Shown here: one piece after another, positions 47,495-56,429 of the stretch | Numbering within the stretch: the first letter of the stretch is position 1 | How the letters are laid out: every line of letters begins with the position of its first letter | Origin: Pseudomonas umsongensis | GTDB lineage: Bacteria > Pseudomonadota > Gammaproteobacteria > Pseudomonadales > Pseudomonadaceae | Length of the DNA stretch: 64,000 bases | Reading direction: 5' to 3' | Assembly (NCBI RefSeq): GCF_002236105.1 | Contig: NZ_NIWU01000001.1 | Span: forward strand, 1,426,001 to 1,490,000 | Position numbers and translations under genes: made by a program | Notes under the pieces: generated by a model | Seen by the model: the letters and a program-made list of their open reading frames with translations, nothing else | Databases searched by the model: none | What the model was told of the DNA's origin: nothing

Positions 47495-48346
47495 ATGGCG
47501 GCACTGCAAACCAGCACTCTCGATGCGATGAAGAACAATCAGGCACCACTGCTCGCCGAATGGAAAAATAGCCTGGAGGCCAGTGGCGCCACGCGTAACC
47601 TCAAAGAGAAAGACCTGCAACAGCAGACAGCGGAATTCCTGCAACTGGTGATTTCGGGTCTGCAAAACGGCAATGACCAGAACATCGCTACAGTCGGCTG
47701 GGATGAAATTCGCCAGTTCCTCGACAAGCTCTCCCATAGCCGTGCGCTGCTCGGCCAGGATTCGCACCAGACCGCCAGCTTTATCTTCTCGCTCAAGGGT
47801 CCGCTTTTTGCCCTGCTGCAGAATCATTACCAGGACAGCCCGGCTTTGTTGGCCGAGCAACTCTGGGAAATCTCCGAATTGCTCGACGCTCTAGGCATGC
47901 ACACCATACGCACGTTCCAGAAGTCCCGCGAAGCCGTGATCAAGCGCCAACAGGAAGAACTGCTGGAGTTGTCGACCCCGGTGGTCAAGCTCTGGGACGG
48001 CGTCCTGGCCCTGCCGATGATCGGCACGCTGGACTCGCAACGTACCCAAGTGGTGATGGAATCGCTGCTGCAGCGGATCGTCGACACCGGTTCGGAAATC
48101 GCCATCATCGATATCACCGGCGTGCCGACCGTCGACACCCTGGTCGCCCAGCACCTGCTCAAGACCGTCACCGCGATTCGCCTGATGGGGGCCGACTGCA
48201 TCATCAGCGGCGTTCGCCCACAGATTGCCCAGACCATCGTGCACCTGGGGCTGGACCTGCAAGGTGTGGTGACCAAGGCCAACCTGGCCGATGCCCTGAA
48301 ACTGGCCCTGACCCGGCTGGGACTCTCCGTCAACAAGGCGGATTGA
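47495..48346 (+). CDS. rsbR: Stressosome scaffold/sensor RsbR
   Basis: This 283-residue protein has a helical globin-like or RsbRD N-terminal sensor part (about 1-150), a linker helix, and a C-terminal STAS domain (about 165-280). The STAS domain keeps threonines at the usual phosphorylation segments: VDT (T215) and IAQT (T247). With RsbS it would build a stressosome that holds RsbT. AAGGAGACACGTTCC precedes the ATG. First gene of a six-gene row. Confidence 0.9.
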   Translation: MAALQTSTLDAMKNNQAPLLAEWKNSLEASGATRNLKEKDLQQQTAEFLQLVISGLQNGNDQNIATVGWDEIRQFLDKLSHSRALLGQDSHQTASFIFSLKGPLFALLQNHYQDSPALLAEQLWEISELLDALGMHTIRTFQKSREAVIKRQQEELLELSTPVVKLWDGVLALPMIGTLDSQRTQVVMESLLQRIVDTGSEIAIIDITGVPTVDTLVAQHLLKTVTAIRLMGADCIISGVRPQIAQTIVHLGLDLQGVVTKANLADALKLALTRLGLSVNKAD

Positions 48347-48350
48347 GCCC

Positions 48351-48713
48351 ATGGAGCGCATTCCGATTCTGCAAATGGGTGGCTTCCTGCTGGTGACCAT
48401 CCAGGTGGACATGCATGACCAACTGGCGCTGACGCTGCAAGACGACCTGTCCGAACGCATCAGCAGGACGTCCGCGCGCGGCGTGCTGATCGATATCTCC
48501 GCCCTGGACATGGTGGACTCATTCATTGGCCGGATGATCGGGACCATCTCCGGGCTGTCGAAAATCATGGATGCCGAGACCGTACTGGTCGGCATGCAGC
48601 CAGCCGTGGCCATCACCCTGGTGGAGCTTGGACTGACCCTGCCCGGTGTCAGTACCGCGCTGAATGTCGAGCGCGGGATGAAACTGCTTCAGGAACGAGT
48701 ACGCAACCAATGA
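48351..48713 (+). CDS. rsbS: Stressosome STAS protein RsbS
   Basis: This 120-residue single STAS domain has VDSFIGRMIGTISG, placing the phosphorylatable serine at residue 57, and GMQPAVAITLVELGLTLPGV, close to Bacillus RsbS. Phosphorylation by RsbT would release RsbT from the complex. It starts 4 bases after rsbR and its stop overlaps rsbT. Confidence 0.92.
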   Translation: MERIPILQMGGFLLVTIQVDMHDQLALTLQDDLSERISRTSARGVLIDISALDMVDSFIGRMIGTISGLSKIMDAETVLVGMQPAVAITLVELGLTLPGVSTALNVERGMKLLQERVRNQ

Positions 48714-49114
48714 CTGTGCGCAGCAGCGGCACTCATCCGATTCACATCGAACAGGACGTCGTCCTGGCCAGGCAGCTCGCGCGCAAACTCGCCCAGGATT
48801 GCGGCATGCGCCTGATCGACCTGACCAAACTGGTGACCGCGGTCAGCGAACTGGCGCGAAACACCATGGTGTACGGCGGTGGAGGCGACATGGACTGGCA
48901 AATCCTCGATGAAAGCCCGCGTACCGGCCTGCGGCTGACATTCCGTGACGAGGGGCCGGGAATCCCCGACGTCAAACTGGCAATGACCGATGGCTGGACC
49001 TCAGGTTCCGGCCTGGGCCTGGGCCTGACCGGTGCCAAGCGGCTGGTCAATGAATTCGAACTCGATACTGCGCCGGGAAAGGGTACTCGCGTAACGATTA
49101 CCCGATGGACATGA
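48710..49114 (+). CDS. rsbT: Stressosome serine/threonine kinase RsbT
   Basis: This 134-residue GHKL-fold kinase has an N box (AVSELARNTMVYGGGG) and the G1/G2 motifs DEGPGIPD and SGLGLGLTGAKRL. RsbT phosphorylates RsbS and RsbR, then leaves to activate an output protein. It overlaps rsbS by 4 bases and the next gene by 10. Confidence 0.92.
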   Translation: MTVRSSGTHPIHIEQDVVLARQLARKLAQDCGMRLIDLTKLVTAVSELARNTMVYGGGGDMDWQILDESPRTGLRLTFRDEGPGIPDVKLAMTDGWTSGSGLGLGLTGAKRLVNEFELDTAPGKGTRVTITRWT

Positions 49115-50121
49115 ACATCGGCGGCTCGATGACCCAAGTGCTGGTCATCGAGGACAACAGCCAGATCGGCCACGCACGACGCACCGCACAGAATCTCGCG
49201 CAGGAACACGGCTTCGACGCCACGGATGCGGGGCGGGTAGCGCTGGTCGCTACCGAGCTTGCCAGCAACATTCTCAAGCACGCCAGCCGTGGCGAATTGC
49301 ACCTCAGGGTCATTCCCCGTGCCAGCGGCGCCGGTATCGAGATGCTCGCCATCGACCGCGCACAGGGCTTCGATTTGCACGCCTGCCTGGCCGACGGTTT
49401 TTCCACCGGCGGCACCCAGGGCATCGGCTTGGGTACTGTGTCACGGCAGGCTGAAGTGTTCGATGTCTATGCCGATTCACGGGGTGCCGTGCTGCTCACA
49501 CGGTTGTATCCCCGAACGGACAAGGCCGCGGACCGACGCATCGGTATCAGCCAGCATTCGTTGCACCAGGATCCCGCTTGCGGTGATACCTGGCACCTGG
49601 CATTTGACGGACCGCGCATCAGTGCCCTGGTGATCGATGGTTTGGGGCATGGTGAAGAAGCCGAACGCGCCGCCCGTGCTGGCGAGAAAGCCTACGCAAT
49701 GCTGCCATTCGACTCACCGTTGCTGGTGCTCCAAGACATTCATTTATCCATGACCGGCACCCGTGGCGGTGCGGTGGCCATTGCCCAGTTCGACGCTGGC
49801 AGCGACGCCTTGAAATTCGTCGGCATCGGCAACATCGGCGCCTGCCTGGTCGCGCCGGACAAGTCTCGTGGACTGGCCTCCCACCCCGGCATCGTCGGCG
49901 GGCAGTTTCGAAAGGCGCAGCCCTTTGACTATGCTCAGGTGAGCGGACAACTGCTGATCATGTACAGCGATGGCCTGCAGTCGCGCTGGAACCTTGCGGA
50001 CTACCCCGGCCTGGTGCACCGCCATCCTGCCGTGATTGCCGCCATCCTGCACCGCGATTTCTGTCGTGGACGTGACGATGTCACCGTACTGGTCATAGCC
50101 CTGGAGGCAGCCCATGGCTGA
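49105..50121 (+). CDS. Anti-sigma-type ATPase fused to RsbX/SpoIIE-like PP2C phosphatase
   Basis: This 338-residue protein joins an RsbW-like HATPase domain (about 1-130, with ATELASNILKHA N box and GGTQGIGLGT) to a PP2C/SpoIIE-type phosphatase (about 145-335, metal-binding segments VIDGLGHG, MYSDGL and GRDDVTVLVI). In Bacillus RsbX resets the stressosome by dephosphorylating RsbR/RsbS. The phosphatase half could do this here. Starts at 49105 or 49111; both overlap rsbT. It overlaps the following kinase by 8 bases. Confidence 0.87.
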   Translation: MDMNIGGSMTQVLVIEDNSQIGHARRTAQNLAQEHGFDATDAGRVALVATELASNILKHASRGELHLRVIPRASGAGIEMLAIDRAQGFDLHACLADGFSTGGTQGIGLGTVSRQAEVFDVYADSRGAVLLTRLYPRTDKAADRRIGISQHSLHQDPACGDTWHLAFDGPRISALVIDGLGHGEEAERAARAGEKAYAMLPFDSPLLVLQDIHLSMTGTRGGAVAIAQFDAGSDALKFVGIGNIGACLVAPDKSRGLASHPGIVGGQFRKAQPFDYAQVSGQLLIMYSDGLQSRWNLADYPGLVHRHPAVIAAILHRDFCRGRDDVTVLVIALEAAHG

Positions 50122-50989
50122 AACGCCCATGAGTCAAATCGACGAACAAGCTGCACTGATCGCGCGCTTGCAGGGTGAAGCCGTTGCCCTGCGCGCCGAG
50201 CTGGATGAAACCAACCAGGGCGTCCTGGCGCTGTACGCAGAACTCGATACCCAGGCCGAACAGCTGCGCCAGGCCTCGGATCTCAAAAGCCGCTTCCTGT
50301 CCTACATGAGCCATGAGTTTCGCACGCCACTGGGATCGATCCTGAGCATCGCCAGCCTGCTGACCGATGAGCTCGACGGGCCCTTGAGCAGCGAGCAGCA
50401 CAAGCAGGTGGCCTTCGTCAGTAACGCCGCGCGAGAGCTGAGCGACATGGTCGATGACCTGCTCGACCTGGCGAAGATCGAAGCCGGGCGCATCACCATT
50501 TCACCGGCTTGGTTCGATATGTTGGACCTGTTCGCCGCCCTGCGTGGCATGTTTCGCCCGATTGTCGATACCACCGCCGTTGACCTGATCTTCGAGGAGC
50601 CTGTGGGCCTGCCCCGCCTGTACACCGACGACAAGAAGCTCGCGCAGATCCTGCGCAATTTCATTGCCAATTCGTTGAAGTTCACCACCCGTGGAGAGAT
50701 CCGGGTCTCGGCGCAACTGGAAAACCGCGACTACGTACGTTTCGCCGTCAGCGACAGCGGAATCGGTATCGCTCACGAACTGCATGGCGCATTATTCGAA
50801 GACTTCTCGCAAGTCGACTCCCCACTGCAAAAACGCCTGCGTGGCACCGGGCTCGGGTTGTCGCTGTGCAAACGCTTCGCGATGTTGCTGGGCGGCGAAG
50901 TCGGGGTACAGAGCACACCCGGTGTGGGTTCGACCTTTTTCGTGATCATCCCGCTGGCCATCGCCATGGAGCCTGCCGATGAAACGTGA
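50114..50989 (+). CDS. Soluble histidine kinase of the stressosome operon
   Basis: This 291-residue protein has a short coiled coil (about 8-55), then HisKA with the phospho-acceptor His in SYMSHEFRTPLGS near 68, and a HATPase with NSLKF, DSGIGI and GTGLGLSLCKRF. No transmembrane segment or sensor domain is present, so its input is likely a partner protein, plausibly RsbT or another member of this operon. It overlaps the next gene by 11 bases. Confidence 0.9.
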   Translation: MAETPMSQIDEQAALIARLQGEAVALRAELDETNQGVLALYAELDTQAEQLRQASDLKSRFLSYMSHEFRTPLGSILSIASLLTDELDGPLSSEQHKQVAFVSNAARELSDMVDDLLDLAKIEAGRITISPAWFDMLDLFAALRGMFRPIVDTTAVDLIFEEPVGLPRLYTDDKKLAQILRNFIANSLKFTTRGEIRVSAQLENRDYVRFAVSDSGIGIAHELHGALFEDFSQVDSPLQKRLRGTGLGLSLCKRFAMLLGGEVGVQSTPGVGSTFFVIIPLAIAMEPADET

Positions 50990-52922
50990 CCTGCGCTTGC
51001 TGATCGTCGATGACAACGTTGCCACGCGCTACGCCTTGCGTCGGCGCCTGGAGCGTCACGGTTATGAAGTGCTGGAGTCCGGCACCGGCAGTGAAGGCCT
51101 GGAGTTGATCGCCAGCGTGACGATCGATGCCCTGATCCTCGACGTCAACCTGCCGGACATGAGTGGCTTCGACATCGTGCGCAAACTGCGATCGGAACCT
51201 GCCACCGCCCTGCTCCCGGTGATTCATGTGTCCGCGGCGTCGATCCAGACCGGCGATATCATCACCGGCCTCGACGCCGGAGCCGACGCTTACCTGATCC
51301 ACCCGGTGGACCCGGATGTATTGCTGGCGACCCTGCGCACTTTGCTGCGGGTGCGCGAAACCGAGAATGCCCTGCGTGAAAGCGAGGCACGCTTTCGCGA
51401 GATTTTCGTCAACGTGTCGGCCCCCATCGCCGTGCTGGATGCACAACTCAAGGTCCACGAGTGCAACCATGCGTTTGCCCAACTGGTCCAGGACAACCTC
51501 GACCCGGATACCCTGCGCCAGTGTTTCGCCGACGACCAGTGCGCGGTCATCGAGGAACTGCGCTTGCGCCTGGCGTACGGCGAGCGCTGGAAAGGCACCT
51601 TGAGCATGCGGGTGCAGGGCGAAATTCGCGAAACCGAGTGGCAGATTTCACCCTATCGCACGCCGGCACTGAGCCTGGTGTTCGTCGAGGATGTCACCGA
51701 GCACCGTCACCGTGAACGCTCGCACCTGGCGCGCCTGGACGACGCCACGACGCAACTGGCCAACGAAGTCGCCGAGCGCGCGCGCACCGAAGCCCAACTG
51801 TTGCAGGTGCAGAAAATGGACGCGCTGGGCAAGCTGACCGGCGGTATTGCCCACGATTTCAACAACCTGCTCACCGGCATCATCACCAGCCTGGAACTGA
51901 TTCAGAAACGTGTTGCCGAGTCCCGCACCGACAAGGTGTCTTTCTATGCCGAAGCGGCGTTGAACTCGGCCATGAGTGCCGCCTCCCTGACCCACCGCCT
52001 GCTCGCCTTTGCCCGTCAGCAGCCACTCGATACCCGGCCCGTGGACATCAACGAGCACATCCGCTCCCTCGAGGAATTGTTGGTGCGCACTATTGGCGAA
52101 CGCATTGCCCTCAAGCTTGAACTGACGAGCAAACCGGCCATTGCGCTGGTCGATCCGATTCAACTGGAAAGCGCAGTGCTCAATCTGGTGATCAATGCCC
52201 GCGATGCCCTGCCCCAGGGTGGCAATATCTGGGTCAACACCTATGCCGCCTATTCCCACGGTGACCCCAACCTGGCCGATGGCGCCTATGTCGCCCTGTC
52301 GGTGCGCGACGACGGCACCGGCATCGAACACAACGTCATCGATAAAGTGTTTGACCCATTCTTCACCACCAAGCCCCTGGGCCAGGGCACCGGGCTCGGG
52401 TTATCGACCATCTACGGTTTCGCCCGCCAGTCGGGCGGCGATGCGCACATCCGCAGCGTGGCGCGGCGCGGTACCGAAGTCACCATCATGTTGCCGGCCA
52501 GCGCCGACCCCAGCGCCGTCACCGTCGAACCCACGGCGACGCCCGCCCAGGGTGGCGGAGAGCACGTGCTGATCGTCGAAGACATGCCGTCAGTGCGCAT
52601 GTTCGTTGCCGAAGTGCTGGTGGATGCCGGCTACCGTTGCACCCAGGTGGGCGACATCGAAGGCGCCCTCGAACGCCTGCAGAACGACGAATCCATCGAC
52701 CTGTTGCTGACCGATGTCGGCCTGCCGCGCATGAGCGGCCGCGAGCTTGCCGATATTGCGCGGGGGTGGCGCGAACATCTGCCGATCCTCTTCATGACCG
52801 GCTATGCCGAAACCGCGATCAACCGCCAGGTGTTTCTCGGCGACGGCATGGAAATGCTGATCAAGCCATTCCAGATCAATGAACTGCTGGACAAGGTACG
52901 ACGCACCCTCGACAGCGCCTGA
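50979..52922 (+). CDS. REC-PAS-HK-REC hybrid kinase of the stressosome operon
   Basis: This 647-residue protein has an N-terminal receiver (about 5-120, LIVDDN and acceptor Asp in LILDVNLPDMSG near 53), a PAS-like domain (about 130-245), HisKA (LTGGIAHDFNNLL, His near 292), HATPase (to about 510) and a C-terminal receiver (about 528-647, LLTDVGLPRMSG near 578). The N-terminal receiver may accept phosphate from the preceding kinase. It has no DNA-binding domain, so an outside response regulator or effector must follow. Confidence 0.9.
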   Translation: MKRDLRLLIVDDNVATRYALRRRLERHGYEVLESGTGSEGLELIASVTIDALILDVNLPDMSGFDIVRKLRSEPATALLPVIHVSAASIQTGDIITGLDAGADAYLIHPVDPDVLLATLRTLLRVRETENALRESEARFREIFVNVSAPIAVLDAQLKVHECNHAFAQLVQDNLDPDTLRQCFADDQCAVIEELRLRLAYGERWKGTLSMRVQGEIRETEWQISPYRTPALSLVFVEDVTEHRHRERSHLARLDDATTQLANEVAERARTEAQLLQVQKMDALGKLTGGIAHDFNNLLTGIITSLELIQKRVAESRTDKVSFYAEAALNSAMSAASLTHRLLAFARQQPLDTRPVDINEHIRSLEELLVRTIGERIALKLELTSKPAIALVDPIQLESAVLNLVINARDALPQGGNIWVNTYAAYSHGDPNLADGAYVALSVRDDGTGIEHNVIDKVFDPFFTTKPLGQGTGLGLSTIYGFARQSGGDAHIRSVARRGTEVTIMLPASADPSAVTVEPTATPAQGGGEHVLIVEDMPSVRMFVAEVLVDAGYRCTQVGDIEGALERLQNDESIDLLLTDVGLPRMSGRELADIARGWREHLPILFMTGYAETAINRQVFLGDGMEMLIKPFQINELLDKVRRTLDSA

Positions 52923-53657
52923 TAGATTCGTCGGAACGCCGCCCGGAGCCGACCCGCTCCCACATTGGAATTGCGAACGCCACAGATCCATTGTGGATGA
53001 CGGGTGCACCTGGATCCCCTGTGGGAGCGAGCCTGCTGGCGATTGATCGTTCCCACGCTCTGCGTGGGAATGCCGCCAGGGACGCTCCGCGTTCCGCTGA
53101 CGACGCGTTAATTGAGCCGTGCGCAACGGTGATACGGGGCGTCACAGGAAGCCCTGTGTGAAATTTGCTGTCGGAGTGCATATCCATTGTCGCCGCGATG
53201 GGCAAGGCCTGCGTTCGGCCATCGTGGTTAACGGGGCGCTCGCGATCAACAGCAAAGCGAGGCGGCCTTAAAGCCGACCTGACTTTTACCGGTGTACCTG
53301 GATCCCCTGTGGGAGCGAGCCTGCTCCGGGCGGCGTTCCGACGATTGATCGTTCCCACGCTCTGCGTGGGAATGCCGCCAGGGACGCTCTGCGTTCCGCT
53401 GTCGACGCATGACTTGAGCCGTGCACCACGGTGATGCGGGGCGTCACAGGAAGCCCTGTGTGAAATTTGCTGTCGGAGTACATATCCATTGTCGCCGCGA
53501 TGGGCAATGCCTGCGTTCGGCCAGCGTGGTTAACGGGGCGCCCCAGATCAACAGCAAAGCGAGGCGGCCTTAAAGCCGACCTGACTTTTACCGGTGTACC
53601 TGGATCCCCTGTGGGAGCGAGCCTGCTCGCGAAGAGGCCCGCAAGAACGACATTGGC
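52923..53657. repeat. Tandem ~290-300 base repeat with REP and GATCGTTCCCACGC elements
   Basis: No gene is supported in these 735 bases. Unit 1 runs 53003-53290 and unit 2 53291-53592. A third copy begins at 53593 but stops after its REP part (about 53640). Each unit starts GGTGYACCTGGATCCCCTGTG, then a REP, a GATCGTTCCCACGC stem, a TGTGAAATTTGCTGTCGGAG segment and GAGGCGGCCTTAAAGCCGAC. The two full units are almost identical. Short minus-strand frames across them are probably artefacts of the repeat. Confidence 0.85.
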
Positions 53658-56297
53658 TCAAGCCTCACCAAGGACCCTGGCAAGAAACGGCGCCGTCCGG
53701 CTCTTTCTGCTCTTGGCCACTTTCTGCGGCTCACCCGCCACCACAACCTTGCCACCCTGATCCCCGGCCCCGGGTCCGATATCGATCACCCAGTCACTCT
53801 GCGCCACCACGCGCATTTCATGTTCGACGACGATCACCGTGTGCCCCGCCGTCACCAGGTTGTTCAATTGCTCCAACAAGCGATCGACGTCACGTGGGTG
53901 CAGGCCAGTGGTCGGTTCGTCGAGCACGTAGAGCGTCGCCCCGCGGGGGTTGCGCTGCAGTTCCGTAGCCAGCTTGATGCGCTGGGCTTCGCCTCCGGAC
54001 AACTCGGTTGCCGGTTGGCCAAGGCGCAGGTATCCCAGGCCGATATCGCGCAGCACCTCCAGGGAACGACGCACCGCCGCTTGTTCGGCGAACACCTCGA
54101 CGGCCTGGTCCACGGTCAATTGCAGCACCTGGGCGATGGTCCGGCCCTGCCAGGTGATCGCCAGCGTCTCGGGGTTGTAGCGCGCGCCGTGGCAGGTCGG
54201 ACAGGGTGCGTAGACGCTGGGCATGAACAATAATTCGACGCTGACAAAACCTTCCCCCTCACAAGTCGGGCAGCGGCCCTTGGCAACGTTGAAGGAAAAC
54301 TGCCCCGCGTCGTAGCCTGCCGCCTGCGCTTCGGGCGTTGCCGCATAAAGCTTGCGCACATTGTCGAACAGCCCGGTATAGGTCGCGAGGTTGGAGCGCG
54401 GTGTGCGGCCAATGGGCTTCTGATCGACCTGCACCAGCCGCTTGATCGACGCCAGCCCCGCCGTGACCTGCCCGCCAACGACGGTCGGTGCATCGTCTTC
54501 CAGGCTCAGTTCCTCCAGCGGTTCACTGTCGACGCCGGGGCGCCCGAGTTGCGCGCCGACCAGTTCCAGCAATGCCTGGCTGACCAGGCTGGACTTACCC
54601 GAACCCGACACACCGGTCACCGCCGTAAAACAGCCCAACGGAAACTCAACATTGAGGTTGTCCAGGTTGTTACGCGTGATGCCTTCCAGGCGCAGCCAGT
54701 CGCTGGCCTTGCGCGCGCGACGGGGTTGGCTGACGTGCTCGGCAAACAGGTAGGCGCGAGTCTGCGAATCCCTCACTTCTGCCAATCCCGCCGGTGCACC
54801 GCTGTACAGCACCCGCCCGCCATGCTCGCCCGCCGCCGGGCCAACATCAATCAACCAGTCGGCGCGGCGCATGGTTTCCAGGTCATGCTCGACCACGAAC
54901 AAGGTATTGCCCGCCGCCTTCAAGCGTTGCAAGGCTTCGAACAGCGCCTCACCATCGGCCGGGTGCAAACCGGCCGAGGGTTCGTCCAGTACGTAGATCA
55001 CGCCGAACAACTGCGAGCCCAGTTGCGTCGCCAGGCGCAGGCGTTGCAACTCGCCGGACGACAGCGTCGGCGTACTGCGCTCCAGGGCCAGGTAACCGAG
55101 TCCCAGGTCGATCAAGGTGCTGACCCGTTCCAGCAAGTCCTGGGCGATGCGTTGCGCGGCGAGGCGTTTTTCCACCGAGAGATTCGGCGTGTGGCGCACA
55201 TCGGGGGCGTTGGCGTGACCACTGGCGCCGTGGGCTACACGCTGTTCGCGGGCCTGACGGGTCTGCAGGTGAGTCAATACCTCTCCCGCCTCATCGCCCT
55301 CTTCGAGGTAATGCCGGGCTGCCACCGGCTTTAGAACTTCGGCGACTTGCAGCAGTGGCATCTGCGACAGCTCACCGATGTCGTAGCCGGCGAAGGTCAC
55401 CGACAAGGCTTCGTGCTTGAGGCGCTTGCCCTCGCACAGCGGGCAAGGACTGCCGAGCATGAAGCGCGAGACGCGCTTCTTCATCAGCGCACTTTGCGAA
55501 TGGGTGAAGGTGTGCAGGATATAGCGCCGTGCGCCGGTGAAGGTGCCCTGGTAACTCGGCTCCATCTTGCGCTTGAGGGCGACCCGGGTTTCCTGCGGGG
55601 TGAGCCCGGCGTAGACCGGCACCGTCGGGGTTTCTTCGGTGAACAGAATCCAGTCACGCTGCTTTTTCGGCAGGTCGCGCCAGGGCACATCGACGTCGTA
55701 GCCCAGGGTCACGAGGATGTCGCGCAGATTCTGGCCTTGCCAGGCCATCGGCCAGGAGGCGACGGCACGCTGGCGTATGGTCAGGCTCGGGTCCGGGACC
55801 ATCAACGCCTCGGTGACCTCGTACACCCGGCCCAGGCCATGGCATTGCGGACACGCGCCCTGTGGCGTGTTCGGGGAAAAGTCTTCGGCGTAGAGCATCG
55901 GCTGGCCCGCCGGGTAACTGCCGGCGCGCGAATACAGCATGCGGATCAGGCTCGACAAAGTCGTCACGCTGCCCACCGAGGAACGCGTGCTCGGCGTGCC
56001 CCGTTGTTGCTGCAAGGCCACCGCGGGCGGCAAGCCTTCGATGGAATCGACATCCGGCACGCCCACCTGATCGATCAAGCGTCGCGCATAAGGCGCCACG
56101 GATTCGAAATAGCGGCGCTGTGCTTCGGCGTACAACGTCGAAAACGCCAGGGACGACTTTCCTGAACCGGACACCCCGGTGAACACCACCAGGGCATCGC
56201 GGGGAATGTCGACATCGACGTTCTTGAGGTTGTGCTCCCGGGCGCCGCGCACCCTGACCATGCCGGAGGGAGGGTTTGGGATGCGCTTGTCGGTCAT
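53658..56297 (-). CDS. UvrA-like ABC ATPase lacking the UvrB-binding domain (UvrA2 type)
   Basis: This 879-residue protein has two ABC ATPase halves with Walker [10 protein letters not shown] (about 41 and 580), signature segments [16 protein letters not shown] and [16 protein letters not shown], and zinc motifs CPQCHGLG (about 145), CPLCEGK and [14 protein letters not shown]. After [15 protein letters not shown] it goes directly to [12 protein letters not shown], so the roughly 110-residue UvrB-binding insert of housekeeping UvrA is missing. Class II UvrA proteins lack this part and are linked to tolerance of DNA-binding drugs. ATG 56297 gives the usual start. Confidence 0.88.
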   Translation of the reverse strand: MTDKRIPNPPSGMVRVRGAREHNLKNVDVDIPRDALVVFTGVSGSGKSSLAFSTLYAEAQRRYFESVAPYARRLIDQVGVPDVDSIEGLPPAVALQQQRGTPSTRSSVGSVTTLSSLIRMLYSRAGSYPAGQPMLYAEDFSPNTPQGACPQCHGLGRVYEVTEALMVPDPSLTIRQRAVASWPMAWQGQNLRDILVTLGYDVDVPWRDLPKKQRDWILFTEETPTVPVYAGLTPQETRVALKRKMEPSYQGTFTGARRYILHTFTHSQSALMKKRVSRFMLGSPCPLCEGKRLKHEALSVTFAGYDIGELSQMPLLQVAEVLKPVAARHYLEEGDEAGEVLTHLQTRQAREQRVAHGASGHANAPDVRHTPNLSVEKRLAAQRIAQDLLERVSTLIDLGLGYLALERSTPTLSSGELQRLRLATQLGSQLFGVIYVLDEPSAGLHPADGEALFEALQRLKAAGNTLFVVEHDLETMRRADWLIDVGPAAGEHGGRVLYSGAPAGLAEVRDSQTRAYLFAEHVSQPRRARKASDWLRLEGITRNNLDNLNVEFPLGCFTAVTGVSGSGKSSLVSQALLELVGAQLGRPGVDSEPLEELSLEDDAPTVVGGQVTAGLASIKRLVQVDQKPIGRTPRSNLATYTGLFDNVRKLYAATPEAQAAGYDAGQFSFNVAKGRCPTCEGEGFVSVELLFMPSVYAPCPTCHGARYNPETLAITWQGRTIAQVLQLTVDQAVEVFAEQAAVRRSLEVLRDIGLGYLRLGQPATELSGGEAQRIKLATELQRNPRGATLYVLDEPTTGLHPRDVDRLLEQLNNLVTAGHTVIVVEHEMRVVAQSDWVIDIGPGAGDQGGKVVVAGEPQKVAKSRKSRTAPFLARVLGEA

Positions 56298-56332
56298 GGG
56301 GTAGCCTTGAGTCAAGAAGGTCGCGATACACA

Positions 56333-56418
56333 TGTAGGAGCTGCCGCAGGCTGCGATCTTTTGACTTTGATTTTTGTAAGCAAGATCAAAAGATCGCAGC
56401 CTGCGGCAGCTCCTACAG
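56333..56418. repeat. Inverted TAGGAGCTGCCGCAGGCTGC repeat
   Basis: TGTAGGAGCTGCCGCAGGCT with its mirrored arm ending CTACAGTG; the spacer holds GATCTTTTGAC and AGATCAAAAGATC. Same family as 16946. It lies upstream of the UvrA2 gene, just past the kinase stop. Confidence 0.85.
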
Positions 56419-56429
56419 TGAAGAAATGT

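Noticed and set aside
52876..53358. 160-codon minus-strand hypothetical protein in the repeat block
   Set aside because: It spans the tandem repeat and REP elements and has no ribosome site; similar frames arise wherever this repeat occurs.
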